Shown: positions 35,629 to 37,196 of the stretch, piece after piece | Position numbering within the stretch: the first letter of the stretch is position 1 | Layout of the letters: each line of letters opens with the position of its first letter | Source of the DNA: a bacterium | Lineage (GTDB): Bacteria > Chloroflexota > Dormibacteria > Aeolococcales > Bog-877 | Direction of reading: 5' to 3' | DNA: 37,196 bases | Assembly: GCA_021816695.1 (NCBI GenBank) | Contig: JAKAXE010000015.1 | Location: forward strand, 1 to 37,196 | Translations under genes and position numbers: made by a program | The notes under the pieces: model-generated | Told to the model about the DNA's origin: nothing | What the model saw: the letters and a program-made list of their open reading frames with translations, nothing else | The model's database searches: none

Positions 35629-36583
35629 CGCTCTGGACGAGCCGCTCGCCGCCGCGCCCGCAGTGTCCGATGCCACGCCGGCAGCCCTTGGCGCCGGGGA
35701 GGCGGCCGAGCTGGCCTGGGAGGAGGCTTGGACCCCACCCAACCACCTCCTGGAGAACCTCAGGGTCTACGCCAAGAACCGGATCGCCCTCGGGGGCGCG
35801 GTCTTCCTCGCCCTGGTGGTTCTCTTCTCCTTCGTGGGCCCGCTCATCTACCAGACCGACCAGGTCTCCACCAACCTGCTCAACGGGAACCTCACCCCCT
35901 CAGCGGCCCACCTTCTGGGCACCAGCCCCGAGGGTCGGGACATCCTCGGGCGACTCATGGTTGGTGGCCAAGCGACGATCGAGGTGGCGCTGGCGGTGGC
36001 GGCGATCGCGACCGCCTTCGGCACCCTCTGGGGCGCCCTGGCCGGGTTCCTGGGCGGGTTCGCCGACGCCTTCATGATGCGGGTGGTGGATGCCATGCTG
36101 TCCATCCCCTTTCTGTTCTTCGTGGTCCTGCTGGCCGCCCTGATTCAGCCGTCGCTCCCCATCATCATCCTGGCCATCGCCTCGGTCAGCTGGCTCTCCA
36201 CCGCCAGGTTGGTGCGGGGCGAGGTGCTCAGTCTGCGCACCCGGGACTATGTGGCAGCGGCGCGGTGTTTCGGGAGCGGACCCTGGCAGATCATCTTCCG
36301 GCATCTGCTCCCGAACTCCTTGGGCGTGGTGGTGGTGAACGCCACCCTCAAGGTGGCCGACGCGATCCTCACCTTTGCCTCGATCAGCTTCCTGGGGCTC
36401 GGGGTGCCGCCGCCGGCCACCAGCTGGGGACAGATGCTGACCACCGGCATCAGCAACCTCTTCAACGGGTACTGGTGGGAGCTCTGGCCGGCCGCCTTCT
36501 TCATCGTGGGCACGGTGATCGCCATCAATGTCATGGGCGATGGTCTCCGCGACGTGGTGGAAAAGCGGCTGCAGCAGCGTTGA
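35621..36583 (+). CDS. ABC transporter permease, DppC/OppC type
   Basis: From ATG 35621 the 320-aa product has an Ala/Glu-rich cytoplasmic lead of about 40 residues, the OppC N-terminal segment (NLRVYAKNRIALGGAVFLALVVLFSFVGPLIY), GTSPEGRDILGRLMVGGQATIEVALAV, and the EAA loop RDYVAAARCFGSGPWQIIFRHLLPNSLGVVVV, then SFLGLGVPPPATSWGQML. It pairs with the DppB-type subunit. The track start is 36 codons too early, inside the previous gene. No ATPase gene follows. Confidence 0.93.
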   Translation: MADALDEPLAAAPAVSDATPAALGAGEAAELAWEEAWTPPNHLLENLRVYAKNRIALGGAVFLALVVLFSFVGPLIYQTDQVSTNLLNGNLTPSAAHLLGTSPEGRDILGRLMVGGQATIEVALAVAAIATAFGTLWGALAGFLGGFADAFMMRVVDAMLSIPFLFFVVLLAALIQPSLPIIILAIASVSWLSTARLVRGEVLSLRTRDYVAAARCFGSGPWQIIFRHLLPNSLGVVVVNATLKVADAILTFASISFLGLGVPPPATSWGQMLTTGISNLFNGYWWELWPAAFFIVGTVIAINVMGDGLRDVVEKRLQQR

Positions 36584-36629
36584 CAGCCGGTCCGAGCCGA
36601 GGGCCGGACCTATGGGAGAGGAGACACCG

Positions 36630-37196
36630 ATGACGCTAACACTGGCCGCCCAGGCCCGCTCCGCCCTCGGCCCAGACCCGCTCCCCCTTCGCCTCTACCT
36701 GGGGGGCGCCAGCGAGGACACCAGAGAGCACCTGCCGTTGGTGAGCCCGGTGACTGGAGATGTCATCGCGGCAGTGCCGGTGCCGGAGCGCGAACACATC
36801 GCCAGGGCGGTGCGGCTGGCGCGTGACGCTCAGACGGCGTGGGCCGAGGTGGGGGCGTTCCAGCGGGCCGAGGTGTGCCACCGGATCGGGGGTGCGCTCC
36901 TGGCGCGCCGAGACGACCTGGCCCGGCTCCAGACGCTGGAACAGGGCAAGCCCCTCGCGGAGTCGGTGGCGGATATCGAGGAGGCGGCCCAGCTCTTCCA
37001 CCTCCATGCTGAGGACCTGGTTCGCCTGAACGGGGAGACGTTGCCCGTGCGCGACCCCCACAAGCGCATGGTCACCTTCCGGAGGCCGGTGGGCACCTGG
37101 GCCATCATCACCCCGTGGAACTTCCCGGTGCTGATGATGGCGGAGTTCACGGCCCCGGGCCTCGCCACAGGCAACGCCCTGGTGATCAAGCCGCCC
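36630..37196 (+). CDS. aldehyde dehydrogenase, N-terminal part (cut by window edge)
   Basis: Reading from ATG 36630, with GGAGAGGAG seven bases upstream, gives 189 codons without a stop up to the window end: a nonconserved lead of about 40 residues, then SPVTGDVIAAVPVPEREHIARAVRLARDAQTAW, LQTLEQGKPLAESVADIEEAA, and RRPVGTWAIITPWNFPVLMMAEFTAPGLATGNALVIKPP. This is the N-terminal NAD-binding half of an ALDH-superfamily enzyme; the catalytic Cys is beyond the edge. EQGKPL and TPWNFP suit succinate-semialdehyde dehydrogenase-like members, but the subfamily is open. The ORF track misses it because it is incomplete. Confidence 0.88.
   Translation, partial: MTLTLAAQARSALGPDPLPLRLYLGGASEDTREHLPLVSPVTGDVIAAVPVPEREHIARAVRLARDAQTAWAEVGAFQRAEVCHRIGGALLARRDDLARLQTLEQGKPLAESVADIEEAAQLFHLHAEDLVRLNGETLPVRDPHKRMVTFRRPVGTWAIITPWNFPVLMMAEFTAPGLATGNALVIKPP

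Noticed and set aside
36589-36610. GGTCCG-N10-CGGACC hairpin after permease C as a terminator
   Set aside because: The stem has only six pairs, a large loop and no T run, and the next gene follows within 20 bases with a good binding site.

Overview
The window is about 37 kb of GC-rich bacterial chromosome. It has three parts: a very large translation operon, a small stress and metal island, and a catabolic and transport cluster. The lineage cannot be fixed from sequence alone. High GC, the str-S10-spc-alpha gene order in one block, zinc-type S4/S14/L24/L36, a short-LID adenylate kinase and an EF-Tu that does not look actinobacterial suggest a deep Terrabacteria lineage such as Dormibacterota or Chloroflexota. 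That is inference at low to moderate confidence.

Region 1 (1-21040, minus strand) holds 38 tightly packed genes reading leftward: rpsL-rpsG-fusA-tuf-rpsJ-rplC-rplD-rplW-rplB-rpsS-rplV-rpsC-rplP-rpmC-rpsQ-rplN-rplX-rplE-rpsZ-rpsH-rplF-rplR-rpsE-rpmD-rplO-secY-adk-map-infA-rpmJ-rpsM-rpsK-rpsD-rpoA-rplQ-truA-rplM-rpsI (rpsI runs off the left edge). A clear sigma-70-type promoter (TTGACA-N17-TAGAAT) lies about 90 bases upstream of rpsL. Many junctions are ATGA, GTGA, TTGA or TGATG overlaps, and 13 of the 38 genes start with GTG or TTG. An internal -10-like element precedes infA.

Region 2 (21088-23135) is a stress island. A leftward operon encodes a DUF2892-type small membrane protein, an ECF sigma factor and a 65-residue soluble ZAS zinc-finger anti-sigma factor. 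Diverging from it, a rightward operon encodes Dps and a Fur-family regulator. The dps promoter (TTGGAT-N16-TATAAT) is overlapped by a perfect 7-1-7 inverted repeat, the layout typical of Fur-family operators, so autoregulation of dps-fur is likely. The fur-like gene appears to start at a CTG that overlaps the dps stop codon.

Region 3 (23143-37196) looks like a catabolic regulon for an amine, amide or GABA-type compound. The leftward operon encodes a class III aminotransferase (GSAM/HemL-like fold), a PucR-family regulator, a GabT-like 4-aminobutyrate aminotransferase and a gamma-aminobutyraldehyde dehydrogenase-like (PatD/YdcW) enzyme. The rightward genes encode a PuuB-like FAD amine oxidase, a family 5 solute-binding lipoprotein, a YtcJ-type amidohydrolase, Dpp/Opp-type permeases B and C, and the start of a second aldehyde dehydrogenase cut by the window edge. 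No ABC ATPase gene is present. Together they suggest uptake of an amide or peptide-like compound, amide hydrolysis, amine oxidation to an aldehyde, oxidation to an omega-amino acid, transamination, and a final semialdehyde oxidation. Two similar TTGTG-N7-C(C/A)CAA dyads sit upstream of the oxidase and of the binding-protein gene and may be operators of this regulon. No tRNA, rRNA, CRISPR array, insertion sequence or other mobile element was seen.
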